Shown: one piece after another, positions 53,088 to 61,578 of the stretch
Layout of the letters: every line of letters starts with the position of its first letter
How positions within the stretch are numbered: position 1 is the first letter of the stretch
Source: Cognataquiflexum aquatile
GTDB lineage: Bacteria; Bacteroidota; Bacteroidia; Cytophagales; Cyclobacteriaceae
Assembly (NCBI RefSeq): GCF_003316845.1
Contig: NZ_QMIK01000004.1
Location: 372,001 to 436,000 of the forward strand
Direction: 5' to 3'
DNA: 64,000 bases
Notes under the pieces: generated by a model
Told to the model about the DNA's origin: nothing
What the model saw: only the letters and a program-made list of their open reading frames with translations
The model's database searches: none
Made by a program: the position numbers and the translations under genes

Positions 53088-55388
53088 ATGAAAAAATTAC
53101 ACCAATTTTTAGTTTACACGGTATTGCTTTCATTGGTTTTGGCTTGTAACCCTTCCAAAGAAAATATGTCCTTGGAAGAATTGTATACTTACAAAGCAGA
53201 TTCCATCATTTCCATCATGACTTTGGAGGAAAAAATCGGACAGCTTAATCTTCCCGCCTCAGGTGATTTTACCACAGGTTTGGCTTCGAGTTCTAACATC
53301 GCCGAAAAGATCAAAGCAGGAAGTGTAGGCGGATTGTTCAATATCAAAACCGCTGAAAAAATAAGGGCTGTCCAGAAAATTGCGGTCGAAGAAAGCCGTC
53401 TGAAAATCCCATTGATTTTTGGGATGGATGTCATCCACGGATACGAAACCCTTTTCCCGATTCCAATCGGAATGTCAAGTATTTGGGATATGGAATTGGT
53501 AGAAAAATCGGCACGTATCGCTGCCATCGAAGCAAGTGCAGATGGGATCAACTGGACTTTTTCGCCGATGACAGATATTTCCCGTGACCCAAGATGGGGA
53601 AGGGTATCTGAGGGTAGCGGCGAGGATCCTTATCTTGGCGCACAGATTGCCAAAGCCATGGTCAAAGGCTATCAGGGAGATGACCTCAGCCTGAACAATA
53701 CGATTATGGCCTGTGTCAAGCACTTTGCCTTGTACGGTGCACCGGAAGCCGGAAGGGATTACAACACTGTCGATATGAGTCGCATCAGGATGTATAATGA
53801 ATACTTTTTACCCTATAAAGCCGCGGTGGATGCTGGCGTTGGGTCGGTAATGACATCTTTCAATGAAATCGAAGGCGTACCTGCCTCAGCCAATAAATGG
53901 TTGATGACGGATGTCTTGAGAGACCAATGGGGTTTCAATGGTTTTGTGGTGACTGACTACACTTCTATCAATGAAATGGTAGAACATGGAATTGGTGACC
54001 TGCAAAAAGTATCAGAACTTTCACTCAAGGCAGGTGTGGACATGGACATGGTGGGTGAAGGGTTTTTGACCACGCTAAAGCAGTCTTTGGACGAAGGAAA
54101 AATCACAGAGAAACAAATAGAGGATGCCTGCCGAAGGATACTGATTGCAAAATACAAGCTTGGTTTGTTCGATGATCCATACAGGTATGCCGATCCTGAG
54201 CGTGCAAAAAAAGAGGTATTTACTGCACAAAACCGAAAAGTCGCTCGGGAGATTGCAGCCCAATCTTTTGTTTTGCTCAAAAACAAAGACAAAATTTTAC
54301 CTATCCAAAAGAAAGGAACCATCGCCCTCATCGGGCCGCTTGCTGACAACAAAGAGAATATGGCAGGAACCTGGAGTGTGGCAGGAAGATTTGACCAAGC
54401 TGTTTCTTTGTCTGAAGGATTAAGGAAAGCTGTCGGAGACAAAGCAAATATCATTTATGCAAAAGGGGCCAATGTGGTGGCCGATTCTTTATTGGAATCC
54501 AGGGTCAGCATTTTTGGAAAACCAACTTACCGAGACAACCGCCCTGCCGAGGTGCTCATACAGGAAGCTTTGGCCGCTGCAAAAAAAGCAGATGTCATCG
54601 TGGCTGCATTGGGTGAATCAGCTGAGATGTCAGGCGAATCATCCAGCAGGACCGATATCCAACTTCCCGAAAATCAAAGGGATTTATTGAAGGCGTTGCT
54701 CAAAACGGGCAAGCCGGTAGTGATGGTCTTGTTTACGGGAAGGCCTTTGGCTTTGACTTGGGAAGAAGAAAATGTGCCTGCGATCTTGAATGTATGGTTT
54801 GCAGGAAGTGAGGCAGGGGATGCCATCGCCGATGTGTTGTTTGGAGATGTCAATCCATCCGGTAAACTCTCCGCTACTTTCCCCCAAAATGTCGGTCAGA
54901 TTCCAATTTATTACAACCATAAGAATACCGGACGTCCGCTTTCAGAAGGACAGTGGTTCTCAAAATTCCGGTCCAATTACCTTGATGTTTCCAATGAACC
55001 GTTATATCCTTTTGGATTTGGTCTTAGCTACACCGATTTCAATTATGGTGAAATCAAATTAAGCAGAACTGCCCTCCAAGGTGACCAAATATTGACAGTA
55101 AGTGTGGAACTCACCAATTCCGGTAAGTATGATGGTAAGGAAGTAGTCCAATTGTACATCAGGGATGTCGTGGGTTCAGTGACCAGACCTGTCAAGGAAT
55201 TGAAAGGTTTTCAAAAAGTGTTATTGAAATCCGGTGAAACCAAAACCATAACTTTTGAAATTACGCCTGAAGACCTCAAATTCTATAATTCTGACCTGAA
55301 CTTTGTCTGGGAACCGGGTGAATTTGAAATCATGGTCGGAGGAAACTCACGGGATGTGAAGAAGGTTAAAGTGGATTGGAAGGAGTAG
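53088..55388 (+). CDS. GH3-family beta-glucosidase lipoprotein
   Basis: A 766-residue GH3 enzyme (lipobox LAC, Cys20) of the BglX type. The nucleophile Asp290 lies in GFVVTDYTS. KIPLIFGMDVIHGYETLFPIPI near 106-127, RDPRWGRVSEGSGEDPYLG near 167-184 and VKHFALYGAPEAGRDYN near 210-226 bind the substrate. A second alpha/beta domain and the C-terminal fibronectin-like domain (about 660-766) follow. It should release glucose from oligosaccharides made by the GH144 enzyme. Transcription ends at the hairpin near 55571. Confidence 0.95.
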   Translation: MKKLHQFLVYTVLLSLVLACNPSKENMSLEELYTYKADSIISIMTLEEKIGQLNLPASGDFTTGLASSSNIAEKIKAGSVGGLFNIKTAEKIRAVQKIAVEESRLKIPLIFGMDVIHGYETLFPIPIGMSSIWDMELVEKSARIAAIEASADGINWTFSPMTDISRDPRWGRVSEGSGEDPYLGAQIAKAMVKGYQGDDLSLNNTIMACVKHFALYGAPEAGRDYNTVDMSRIRMYNEYFLPYKAAVDAGVGSVMTSFNEIEGVPASANKWLMTDVLRDQWGFNGFVVTDYTSINEMVEHGIGDLQKVSELSLKAGVDMDMVGEGFLTTLKQSLDEGKITEKQIEDACRRILIAKYKLGLFDDPYRYADPERAKKEVFTAQNRKVAREIAAQSFVLLKNKDKILPIQKKGTIALIGPLADNKENMAGTWSVAGRFDQAVSLSEGLRKAVGDKANIIYAKGANVVADSLLESRVSIFGKPTYRDNRPAEVLIQEALAAAKKADVIVAALGESAEMSGESSSRTDIQLPENQRDLLKALLKTGKPVVMVLFTGRPLALTWEEENVPAILNVWFAGSEAGDAIADVLFGDVNPSGKLSATFPQNVGQIPIYYNHKNTGRPLSEGQWFSKFRSNYLDVSNEPLYPFGFGLSYTDFNYGEIKLSRTALQGDQILTVSVELTNSGKYDGKEVVQLYIRDVVGSVTRPVKELKGFQKVLLKSGETKTITFEITPEDLKFYNSDLNFVWEPGEFEIMVGGNSRDVKKVKVDWKE

Positions 55389-55399
55389 GTTTGAGTTTA

Positions 55400-55433
55400 C
55401 AGTTTTCAGTGATCAGTCGCAGTTTGCAGAACC
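55400..55433. repeat. Heptanucleotide array, CAGT type
   Basis: CAGT or CAGA recurs at 55400, 55407, 55414, 55420 and 55427, with one 6-bp slip. It resembles the CAGT array upstream of xylA. Confidence 0.65.
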
Positions 55434-55435
55434 AC

Positions 55436-55467
55436 TACCTTTGAGGTTTTTTTGAACCTCGAAGGTA
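55436..55467. repeat. Isolated inverted repeat
   Basis: Arms TACCTTTGAGGTT and AACCTCGAAGGTA pair over 13 positions with one mismatch around a T-rich loop. It is not followed by a T-run and looks like a mobile hairpin rather than a terminator. Confidence 0.6.
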
Positions 55468-55570
55468 TTTAGGAAGAATGAAGTCACTCTCAATAAACAG
55501 TCTCAGCGGTGGGTTAGGAGTCTCAGCGAGAGGAACAATCTGATTTCCTCTTCCAAATAAAAATCGATTT

Positions 55571-55614
55571 AAAATCCTGCCCAATATCCGAATGGATAAA
55601 AAGGCAGGATTTTT
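55571..55614 (+). terminator. Terminator after the GH3 gene
   Basis: An 11-bp outer stem (AAATCCTGCC type) encloses a small inner stem (TATCC/GGATA) and runs into TTTTT. Its presence argues against an ATG at 55592 as start of the next gene, because that codon lies inside the loop. Confidence 0.85.
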
Positions 55615-55684
55615 AATTGTTTGTTTTGCACTTGTTTATCTTCAGTATTTGACGGATATTATTGCTTTACAAACCCAAAAAAAC

Positions 55685-57331
55685 ATGAAAATCCGTCTTT
55701 TTTTCTTTCTGCTCTTTTTTCAACTTTCAGTAATCTCCTTTTCCCAATCTTCCGATAAACCCAATATCCTTTGGATTTCGGTGGAGGATATCAGTCCGCT
55801 GTTGGATGTGTATGGTGACAACAGCATCAAGACACCCAATATCAGCCGATTGGCCAAGGAAGGGATTGTGTTTACCAATGCATTCGCTACAGCAGGGGTC
55901 TGTGCACCCAGTCGGAGCAGCATCATAACGGCGATGTATCCTGTGAGTATCGGAACCCATAATATGCGGACTGGGCCACATTATGCTTACCGGGAACCTG
56001 AAGCGGAAGTTTACAAAACCTACTACAACCAAAAAGACATCAATGGAAAAAACGTCCCTGAATATGCGGCTGTTCCCCCGCCATTTGTCAAAGTTTTTAC
56101 CGAATACCTCCGGGCCGCAGGCTATTTCACCACCAATGCCGCCAAGACCGATTACCAATTCAACTCTCCGATGACCGCTTGGGATGAAATCGGAAGGGAG
56201 GCACATTACAAAAACCGTGCTCCAGGTCAGCCATTCTTCGCAGTTTTTAATCATGAAATCACCCACGAGTCGCGGGTTTTTGGAAAGAAATCAGATCCCA
56301 TGCTTTCCAATATCCAACAGGTAAAAATCCCAGCCTATTTCCCTGATTTGCCTGTAGTGAGACAGGACGTCGGGCGTGTTTATTCCAATATCATGGAACT
56401 TGACAAGCAGGTTGGGACATTGCTGAAGGAACTCGAGGATGAAGGATTATTGGAAAAGACCATCATCTTTTTTTGGTCGGATCATGGCGGTCCTTTGCTG
56501 AGGCAAAAGCGCGCAGTCGGGAATTCAGGTCTGCGTGTCCCGTTGATCGTCCGCCTGCCAAATGGACAAATGGCCGGAACAAAAGTAGAAGACATCGTTT
56601 CACTAATGGACTTGGGACCCACAGTGATGTCATTGGCAGGAATTGAACCGCCGGAGTACATGCATGGGAAGGCTTTTTTTGGAAAATACAAAAGCAAAAA
56701 CCCACACCAATATGCCTTTGGTTCTGCTGACCGTTTTGATGAAGCAGTGGACATGAGCCGCTCAGTGATAGATGGGAGATTCGTTTATATCAGGAATTTT
56801 CGTCCGGAATTGCCGCTGATTTATCGAAACGCCTACAGGGAGCAGATTGACATGACCAAGACTCTGATTGAAATGGACCAAGGCGGTGAGCTGACAGGAG
56901 GAGCGGCTTATATCTTTATGAAAACCAAGCCGCAGGAAGAATTGTATGATTTGGCCAAAGATCCCTACGAAATCCACAACCTCGCCCAATTGCCTGAATA
57001 CAGGGAAAAGTTGATGGAAATGAGGACTGCTTTGAGCAAGTGGCAACTCAAGGTAAAGGATTTGGGTTTTGTGCCGGAATCTGATTTAGTCAATATGATG
57101 TGGCCGGGCATGGTACAGCCTGAGACAGCAAAGGTTGAATTTGAAAAGTCAGGAGGAAAAATGACCTTGACCTCTGCCACCGAAGGAGCAAGTATAGCCT
57201 ATCAGGTGGATGATGAAATTGGAGGGAAGCGGTGGAGGTTGTACCATGAGCCTATTCCTGAAGCCAAAAACATTGCCGCAAGGGCAGTTAGAATCGGATA
57301 CAAAACCTCTGAAATCAGCCATTTTAAATAA
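55685..57331 (+). CDS. Secreted sulfatase (S1 family)
   Basis: A 548-residue sulfatase with a signal peptide (1-20). The formylglycine cysteine is Cys73 in GVCAPSRSSI. The calcium-site segment is WISVEDISP near 30-38, where Glu-Asp replaces the usual Asp-Asp, and FFWSDHGGPL near 260. It is related to the heparan N-sulfatase-like branch, but I would not fix the substrate. I chose ATG 55685 because the upstream ATG at 55592 is inside a terminator. It is 6 bp upstream of the CE15 gene, so the two are cotranscribed. Confidence 0.92.
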   Translation: MKIRLFFFLLFFQLSVISFSQSSDKPNILWISVEDISPLLDVYGDNSIKTPNISRLAKEGIVFTNAFATAGVCAPSRSSIITAMYPVSIGTHNMRTGPHYAYREPEAEVYKTYYNQKDINGKNVPEYAAVPPPFVKVFTEYLRAAGYFTTNAAKTDYQFNSPMTAWDEIGREAHYKNRAPGQPFFAVFNHEITHESRVFGKKSDPMLSNIQQVKIPAYFPDLPVVRQDVGRVYSNIMELDKQVGTLLKELEDEGLLEKTIIFFWSDHGGPLLRQKRAVGNSGLRVPLIVRLPNGQMAGTKVEDIVSLMDLGPTVMSLAGIEPPEYMHGKAFFGKYKSKNPHQYAFGSADRFDEAVDMSRSVIDGRFVYIRNFRPELPLIYRNAYREQIDMTKTLIEMDQGGELTGGAAYIFMKTKPQEELYDLAKDPYEIHNLAQLPEYREKLMEMRTALSKWQLKVKDLGFVPESDLVNMMWPGMVQPETAKVEFEKSGGKMTLTSATEGASIAYQVDDEIGGKRWRLYHEPIPEAKNIAARAVRIGYKTSEISHFK

Positions 57332-57337
57332 GCCAAC

Positions 57338-58537
57338 ATGAAATCGAAAATCAGTTTTCTCCTTTTGCTTTTCTCTTTAACAATGAACCTTATGGCACAG
57401 ATCCCCGCTAATTATGACGAAAGCAAAGTTCCTGACCTGATCTTGCCTGATCCATTTGTCAGCCTTAAGGGAAATCCGATACTGACCGTCGAGGATTGGG
57501 AAAACATCCGGAGACCGGAGATTTTGAGGCTTTTTGAAGAAAATGTGTATGGACAGATCCCAAAAGATTTTGATGATATTTCATTTTCAGATGTGACAAA
57601 AAGTCAAAATCCTTATCCAAGTATTGCCATTCTGAAGGAGATTGATATAAAGGTTTCCCGTGGAGGAAAAACCCACACCATGCGCTTGAATGTGTTTATT
57701 CCCAAAAATGGCAAAGGACCTTTTCCTGTTTTTTTGCTGATCAATTACCAACCCCCATACGCAGATGGAAAATTAGTCGAGGAAGGGTTTTGGGCGGTAA
57801 AGGAATTGGTAGAAAAGGGATACGCGACTGCTTCCTTTCACGTGGAGACGGTGGCACCTGATGACAAAAATAGATTTTCTAAAGGGGTAATTGAAAGGCT
57901 GTATCCGGAACAATTGGGTCAAAAAGACGGTATGCGGGCATTGGGCGCTTGGGGTTGGGGAGCGATGCGGGCGATGGATTACTTCGAAAAAGAATCTTTG
58001 ATCGATGCAAACCGCGCGGTTTTGGTGGGGCATTCAAGATCCGGAAAGGCAGCCCTTTGGGCAAGTGCCAATGATCCCCGATGGGCGGTGACGATCCCCA
58101 ACGAATCAGGATGCGGCGGTGCGGCTTTGTCCAAGAGAAAATTTGGAGAAACAGTCCAAGTCATCAATACGGCATTTCCCCATTGGTTCAATGACAATTT
58201 CAAAGATTTTAACGGCAAAGAGGAGCTGCTGCCTGTGGACCAACATATGTTGGTTTCACTGATCGCGCCACGGGCGGTTTATTTTTCCAGTGCAAGGGAA
58301 GACAGGTGGGCAGACCCCAAAGGAGAGTACCTTTCGATCAAATTGGGAAGCAGGGTTTTTCCTTTGATTTATGGGAAAAAGGTAGGTTTTCCTTTGGACT
58401 TTGAGGAGTTGAAAGGGCCGGTTATTCAACCATTCGCAGGTTACCATATCCGTGAAGGCGAACATGATCTCACTCTGGAAGATTGGAAAAGCTATATGGA
58501 TTTTGCGGAGTTGAATTTGGGGAAAAAGGAGAAGTGA
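57338..58537 (+). CDS. CE15-type glucuronoyl esterase
   Basis: A 399-residue alpha/beta hydrolase with a signal peptide (1-20, ending LMAQ). The nucleophile Ser233 lies in VGHSRSGKAAL, the CE15 form of the GxSxG elbow. NESGCGGAALS near 255 and GEHDLT with His376 complete the site; Glu321 in SAREDRW is the likely acid. CE15 enzymes cut the ester between 4-O-methylglucuronate of xylan and lignin alcohols. It follows the sulfatase gene by 6 bp and fits in function with the GH67/GH10 pair. Confidence 0.88.
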   Translation: MKSKISFLLLLFSLTMNLMAQIPANYDESKVPDLILPDPFVSLKGNPILTVEDWENIRRPEILRLFEENVYGQIPKDFDDISFSDVTKSQNPYPSIAILKEIDIKVSRGGKTHTMRLNVFIPKNGKGPFPVFLLINYQPPYADGKLVEEGFWAVKELVEKGYATASFHVETVAPDDKNRFSKGVIERLYPEQLGQKDGMRALGAWGWGAMRAMDYFEKESLIDANRAVLVGHSRSGKAALWASANDPRWAVTIPNESGCGGAALSKRKFGETVQVINTAFPHWFNDNFKDFNGKEELLPVDQHMLVSLIAPRAVYFSSAREDRWADPKGEYLSIKLGSRVFPLIYGKKVGFPLDFEELKGPVIQPFAGYHIREGEHDLTLEDWKSYMDFAELNLGKKEK

Positions 58538-58543
58538 TTAGAC

Positions 58544-58571
58544 CATAGTCGGTAGTCCATAGTTTGTCAGT
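58544..58571. repeat. Short heptanucleotide array, TAGTC type
   Basis: CATAGTC, GGTAGTC and CATAGTT follow each other at 58544, 58551 and 58558, then decay. Confidence 0.55.
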
Positions 58572-58685
58572 GTCGGTCTTTGGGTCTTTAAGGGAAATAT
58601 TTTGAAACTGCCGTCTGTCTTTGGGTTTAATTTAAAGATTTCTCTCTTCGTTAAAATGACAGAATTGTTTCATTATAGGATGTTC

Positions 58686-58774
58686 AACCCCTTCAGGGTT
58701 GGCCTGAACCAAATCGCCATAAATCCCCGGGTTGAAACCCGGGGCTATTAATGGTTCAACCCCCGTTGGGGGTT
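58686..58774. repeat. REP-like cluster of three GC-rich hairpins
   Basis: Three inverted repeats lie close together: AACCC/GGGTT at 58686-58700, CCCCGGGTT/AACCCGGGG at 58725-58744, and AACCCCC/GGGGGTT at 58758-58774. They share the AACCC core. The last runs into TTTTCTT and could terminate the CE15 transcript. The rest of the 446-bp gap (58538-58983) has no gene. Confidence 0.8.
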
Positions 58775-58893
58775 TTCTTATATGTCAGTTCCTTTCTGGA
58801 CAGTTCTCTTGATGTTGAAAAACTCGAAATGACAAGTGAAGGTTTTTTCCCACCTCAACCATTATTTTACTTTGAAGTATTATTTTTTCTCCT

Positions 58894-58968
58894 TTTGCGT
58901 CTTAGCGTCTTTGCGAGAGATATTTTTTTTCTTTGTGCCTCCGTGTCTTTGTGGGCTGTATTTTCTTT
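58894..58968. repeat. Low-complexity GCGTCTT/GTGTCTTTGTG repeat upstream of the aminotransferase
   Basis: Words GCGTCTT and GTGTCTTTGTG recur at about 8-bp spacing up to the aminotransferase leader. I have seen similar phrases in intergenic DNA of other bacteria, but cannot give a source. Confidence 0.55.
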
Positions 58969-58983
58969 CTTTGTGTCTACTTT

Positions 58984-60129
58984 ATGAAAAACCAAAAACA
59001 CCTTTTCCAGCTCCCTGAGGACATCCATTACCTAAATGGCGCCTACATGTCGCCTTTGCTACGGTCAGTGGAAGAAATCGGCATTGAGGCCTTGATCCGA
59101 AAAAGAAATCCCACCGGCATCCAACCCAAGGATTTTTTTGGAAATGCCGAGATCCTCAAAAGCAATTTTGGGAAGTTGGTAAACTGTCCGGCAAAGCAAG
59201 TCGCCATCATCCCCGCTGCTTCCTATGGATTGAGTACAGCGGTCAAAAACCTTCCAAAAGACAACGGAAACACAGCTTTGGTCGTCTCTGAGGAATTTCC
59301 AAGTGGTTATTATGCGATTGAGAAATGGTGCAGAGACAACCATAAATCCCTCCAAACCATCAAAGCGCTCGAAACTTTAGAGAAGAGAGGAGAAAGATGG
59401 AATGCCGCAATCCTTGAAGCCATCAATAAAGATACCGCTGTAGTTCTCATGTCGACGATCCATTGGACAGATGGGACACTTTTTGACCTTGCCGAAATAG
59501 GCAGGAAGTGCAAAAAACATAATGCATTATTTATCGTGGACGGAACACAGTCTGTTGGCGCTTTGCCGATCGATGTAGAAGCATGTCAGATTGATGCGCT
59601 GATCTGCGCGGGGTACAAATGGCTGATGGGCCCTTATTCGATCGGGTTGGCTTATTATTCGGAGTATTTTAATAATGGGATTCCATTGGAGGAATCTTGG
59701 GTCAACAGAAGCAATGCCCAAAATTTTTCCGGCTTGACCAATTATGTGGATGATTATGCACCAGGTGCAGGGCGATACAATGTCGGCGAATACGGCAACT
59801 TTATCCTGCTTCCGATGATGAACGCAGCCATCGAGCAGATTTTGGAATGGAAAACAGAAAACATCCAATCTTACTGCCATGAACTTACCCAACCTTTGAT
59901 AGCATACTTGAGAGAAAATGGCTATTGGGTTGAAGAGGATGAATTCCGGGCAAAGCACCTGTTTGGGTTTTTGTTGCCTCCGTCAATTTCTCAGGAGACA
60001 CTGCTTCAAAAGCTGCAGGAAAACAAAATCTACGTCTCAGTCCGCGGTAAGGCCATCCGCCTTTCTACCCATTTGTACAATACAGAAGAGGATATTGCCA
60101 TGCTGGTAAGGACTTTAGAGGAGGTTTAG
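58984..60129 (+). CDS. Class V aminotransferase (PLP-dependent, cysteine desulfurase-like fold)
   Basis: A 381-residue cytosolic PLP enzyme from ATG 58984 (MKNQKHLFQLPED). The PLP lysine is Lys212 in ICAGYKWLMGPY and the pyridine-binding Asp186 is in FIVDGTQSVGALPID. The catalytic Cys loop of desulfurases is absent, since the C-terminal region reads ISVRGKAIRLSTHLYN-like without Cys, so it is more like kynureninase or isopenicillin N epimerase relatives. The substrate is unknown. The frame to 58933 enters the repeat region and is not used. Confidence 0.88.
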   Translation: MKNQKHLFQLPEDIHYLNGAYMSPLLRSVEEIGIEALIRKRNPTGIQPKDFFGNAEILKSNFGKLVNCPAKQVAIIPAASYGLSTAVKNLPKDNGNTALVVSEEFPSGYYAIEKWCRDNHKSLQTIKALETLEKRGERWNAAILEAINKDTAVVLMSTIHWTDGTLFDLAEIGRKCKKHNALFIVDGTQSVGALPIDVEACQIDALICAGYKWLMGPYSIGLAYYSEYFNNGIPLEESWVNRSNAQNFSGLTNYVDDYAPGAGRYNVGEYGNFILLPMMNAAIEQILEWKTENIQSYCHELTQPLIAYLRENGYWVEEDEFRAKHLFGFLLPPSISQETLLQKLQENKIYVSVRGKAIRLSTHLYNTEEDIAMLVRTLEEV

Positions 60130-60215
60130 GTTTGCTCAAAATTTAATTCGAATTTTAATTTTGGGCGAAATTGACTTTGTGACTTTTGTCCGCAAAGGTC
60201 AATTTGGTTTTCAAG

Positions 60216-60223
60216 TATATTTG
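60216..60223 (+). promoter_or_regulatory. Bacteroidota -7 element of the rhodanese gene
   Basis: A perfect TATATTTG lies 20 bp before ATG 60244, giving a leader of about 13 bases. The upstream TTTG candidates at 60185 and 60203 are not at the ideal distance. Confidence 0.5.
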
Positions 60224-60243
60224 TTTCCTAAAACCCAAACACT

Positions 60244-60654
60244 ATGAAATACCTTGTCATTTTCCTTTTCGCCCTTACTTTCTTGGGCAGCTGCAATTCA
60301 AAAACTTCTGAAAACGCTGAGGTCTCAGGTAAAGTGGAAGATGTGGATGCCGCTACCTTCAAAAACCTTATCGCCTCAGGAAATGGGATTGTTTTGGATG
60401 TGAGAACTCCTGAGGAAGTGGCACAGGGAATCATTCCTGATGCTTACGTGATCAATATTTACCAAAGTGGTTTTGAAGAAAAACTTCAAAGCTTGCCCAA
60501 AGACAAGGAAGTCTATGTCTATTGCGCAGTAGGGGGTAGAAGCAGACAAGCAGCAGACATTCTTTTGAACAATGGATTCACAAAAGTCTATAACCTCAGC
60601 GGCGGGATTGTGGATTGGAAGAAAAATGGGTTTGAGGTGGTAAAACCGGATTAG
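60244..60654 (+). CDS. Rhodanese-domain lipoprotein
   Basis: A 136-residue lipoprotein (lipobox GSC, Cys17) with one rhodanese domain (about 33-133). The active-site cysteine is Cys94 in YVYCAVGGRSRQAA, and LDVRTPEEVAQGIIPDA near 51-67 is the other family hallmark. It is a sulfur-transfer or thiol-handling protein in the periplasm; the donor and acceptor are unknown. It has its own promoter. Confidence 0.92.
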   Translation: MKYLVIFLFALTFLGSCNSKTSENAEVSGKVEDVDAATFKNLIASGNGIVLDVRTPEEVAQGIIPDAYVINIYQSGFEEKLQSLPKDKEVYVYCAVGGRSRQAADILLNNGFTKVYNLSGGIVDWKKNGFEVVKPD

Positions 60655-60756
60655 AAAGTCGTGAAACGAAAGCTAAAAATTTACTACTTTCAGAAATACT
60701 TTTAAATATTTTAAAATCTGAAATTTCGAAAGACAAACTTTCTTAATAGTCAGTAA

Positions 60757-61407
60757 ATGTCAAATATGAAAAAAGATGCAACACTTATAACTTGCTTACT
60801 TCTTTTTGTGACAAGTTGTTACTGTCAGACAAAGATAGTATATCATGAGTATGAACAGACAGCATCAGATTTTTATATTGAAAGATGGAATATTTCAAAA
60901 GATAACCTGCCAAATCATCATTTAAGTGAGGAGATAGATAGATATGGTAGGGTAATTGAAATTAAATTTTATGAGAAAAATTCCACTGTTTTTAATAGGC
61001 TTTGCTATTTGGTTTCTTGGATAAAATTTGAGTATCCGGACGATTCAACTATAATTCAATATAACCTTAATGGTTACGGAGAAACGGAAAGTAATTTTGA
61101 ATGTGAATCACCTTCAAAAGTGACATATTATTTAAGTAAAGATCAGAAGCAAATTTTAGCCTCTCAAATTGAATTTCAAATAGATACATCATTCTATTTG
61201 AAAAATGGATGGACAATAGAAGGAATAAAAGAAACATTACAAGAAATTAAAGCAAATCAAAAAACATATCAGACAGTTGAATATTATTCAAAGTCTATAG
61301 CCAAATACAATGGAAAGTTTCCTGTTTCTAACGAATTTGAGATTGAATCTTACAGTTACAATTCAATTGAAAAAGAGGAAATAGAAAAGGGATTGAAATT
61401 TGAATAA
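60757..61407 (+). CDS. AT-rich lipoprotein of unknown function
   Basis: A 216-residue protein with a lipoprotein signal (lipobox TSC, Cys21). A second ATG at 60766 gives a cleaner signal (MKKDATLITCLLLF). The body is rich in Tyr, Glu, Lys and Asn, with YEQTASDFYIERWN and KNGWTIEGIKETLQEIKANQ; no family recognised. Its base composition is much more AT-rich than the neighbours, like the broken lipoprotein at 38.4 kb, which suggests transfer. Confidence 0.72.
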   Translation: MSNMKKDATLITCLLLFVTSCYCQTKIVYHEYEQTASDFYIERWNISKDNLPNHHLSEEIDRYGRVIEIKFYEKNSTVFNRLCYLVSWIKFEYPDDSTIIQYNLNGYGETESNFECESPSKVTYYLSKDQKQILASQIEFQIDTSFYLKNGWTIEGIKETLQEIKANQKTYQTVEYYSKSIAKYNGKFPVSNEFEIESYSYNSIEKEEIEKGLKFE

Positions 61408-61419
61408 TAGCTTTTCAAA

Positions 61420-61447
61420 ACCTATTTGATTAATAGGTGTATTTTTT
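61420..61447 (+). terminator. Weak intrinsic terminator
   Basis: A 6-bp stem (ACCTAT/ATAGGT) is followed by GTA and six T residues, 13 bp after the lipoprotein stop. Confidence 0.45.
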
Positions 61448-61578
61448 AATCATGAATTTATTTAAAATGTAATTTGATATATTTATTTTTTCAAAATAAT
61501 TTAATCATCATAGGATAGATTTTAGTTTTGCAAAACTCTAACTTTTGACTTTTTTCCAATAACCAAATAACCACCCCC

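Noticed and set aside
55592-55684. ATG at 55592 as start of the sulfatase
   Set aside because: The codon is inside the loop of the GH3 terminator; ATG 55685 gives a normal signal peptide.
58751-58987. 78-codon aromatic frame before the aminotransferase
   Set aside because: It is made of hairpin and low-complexity repeat DNA.
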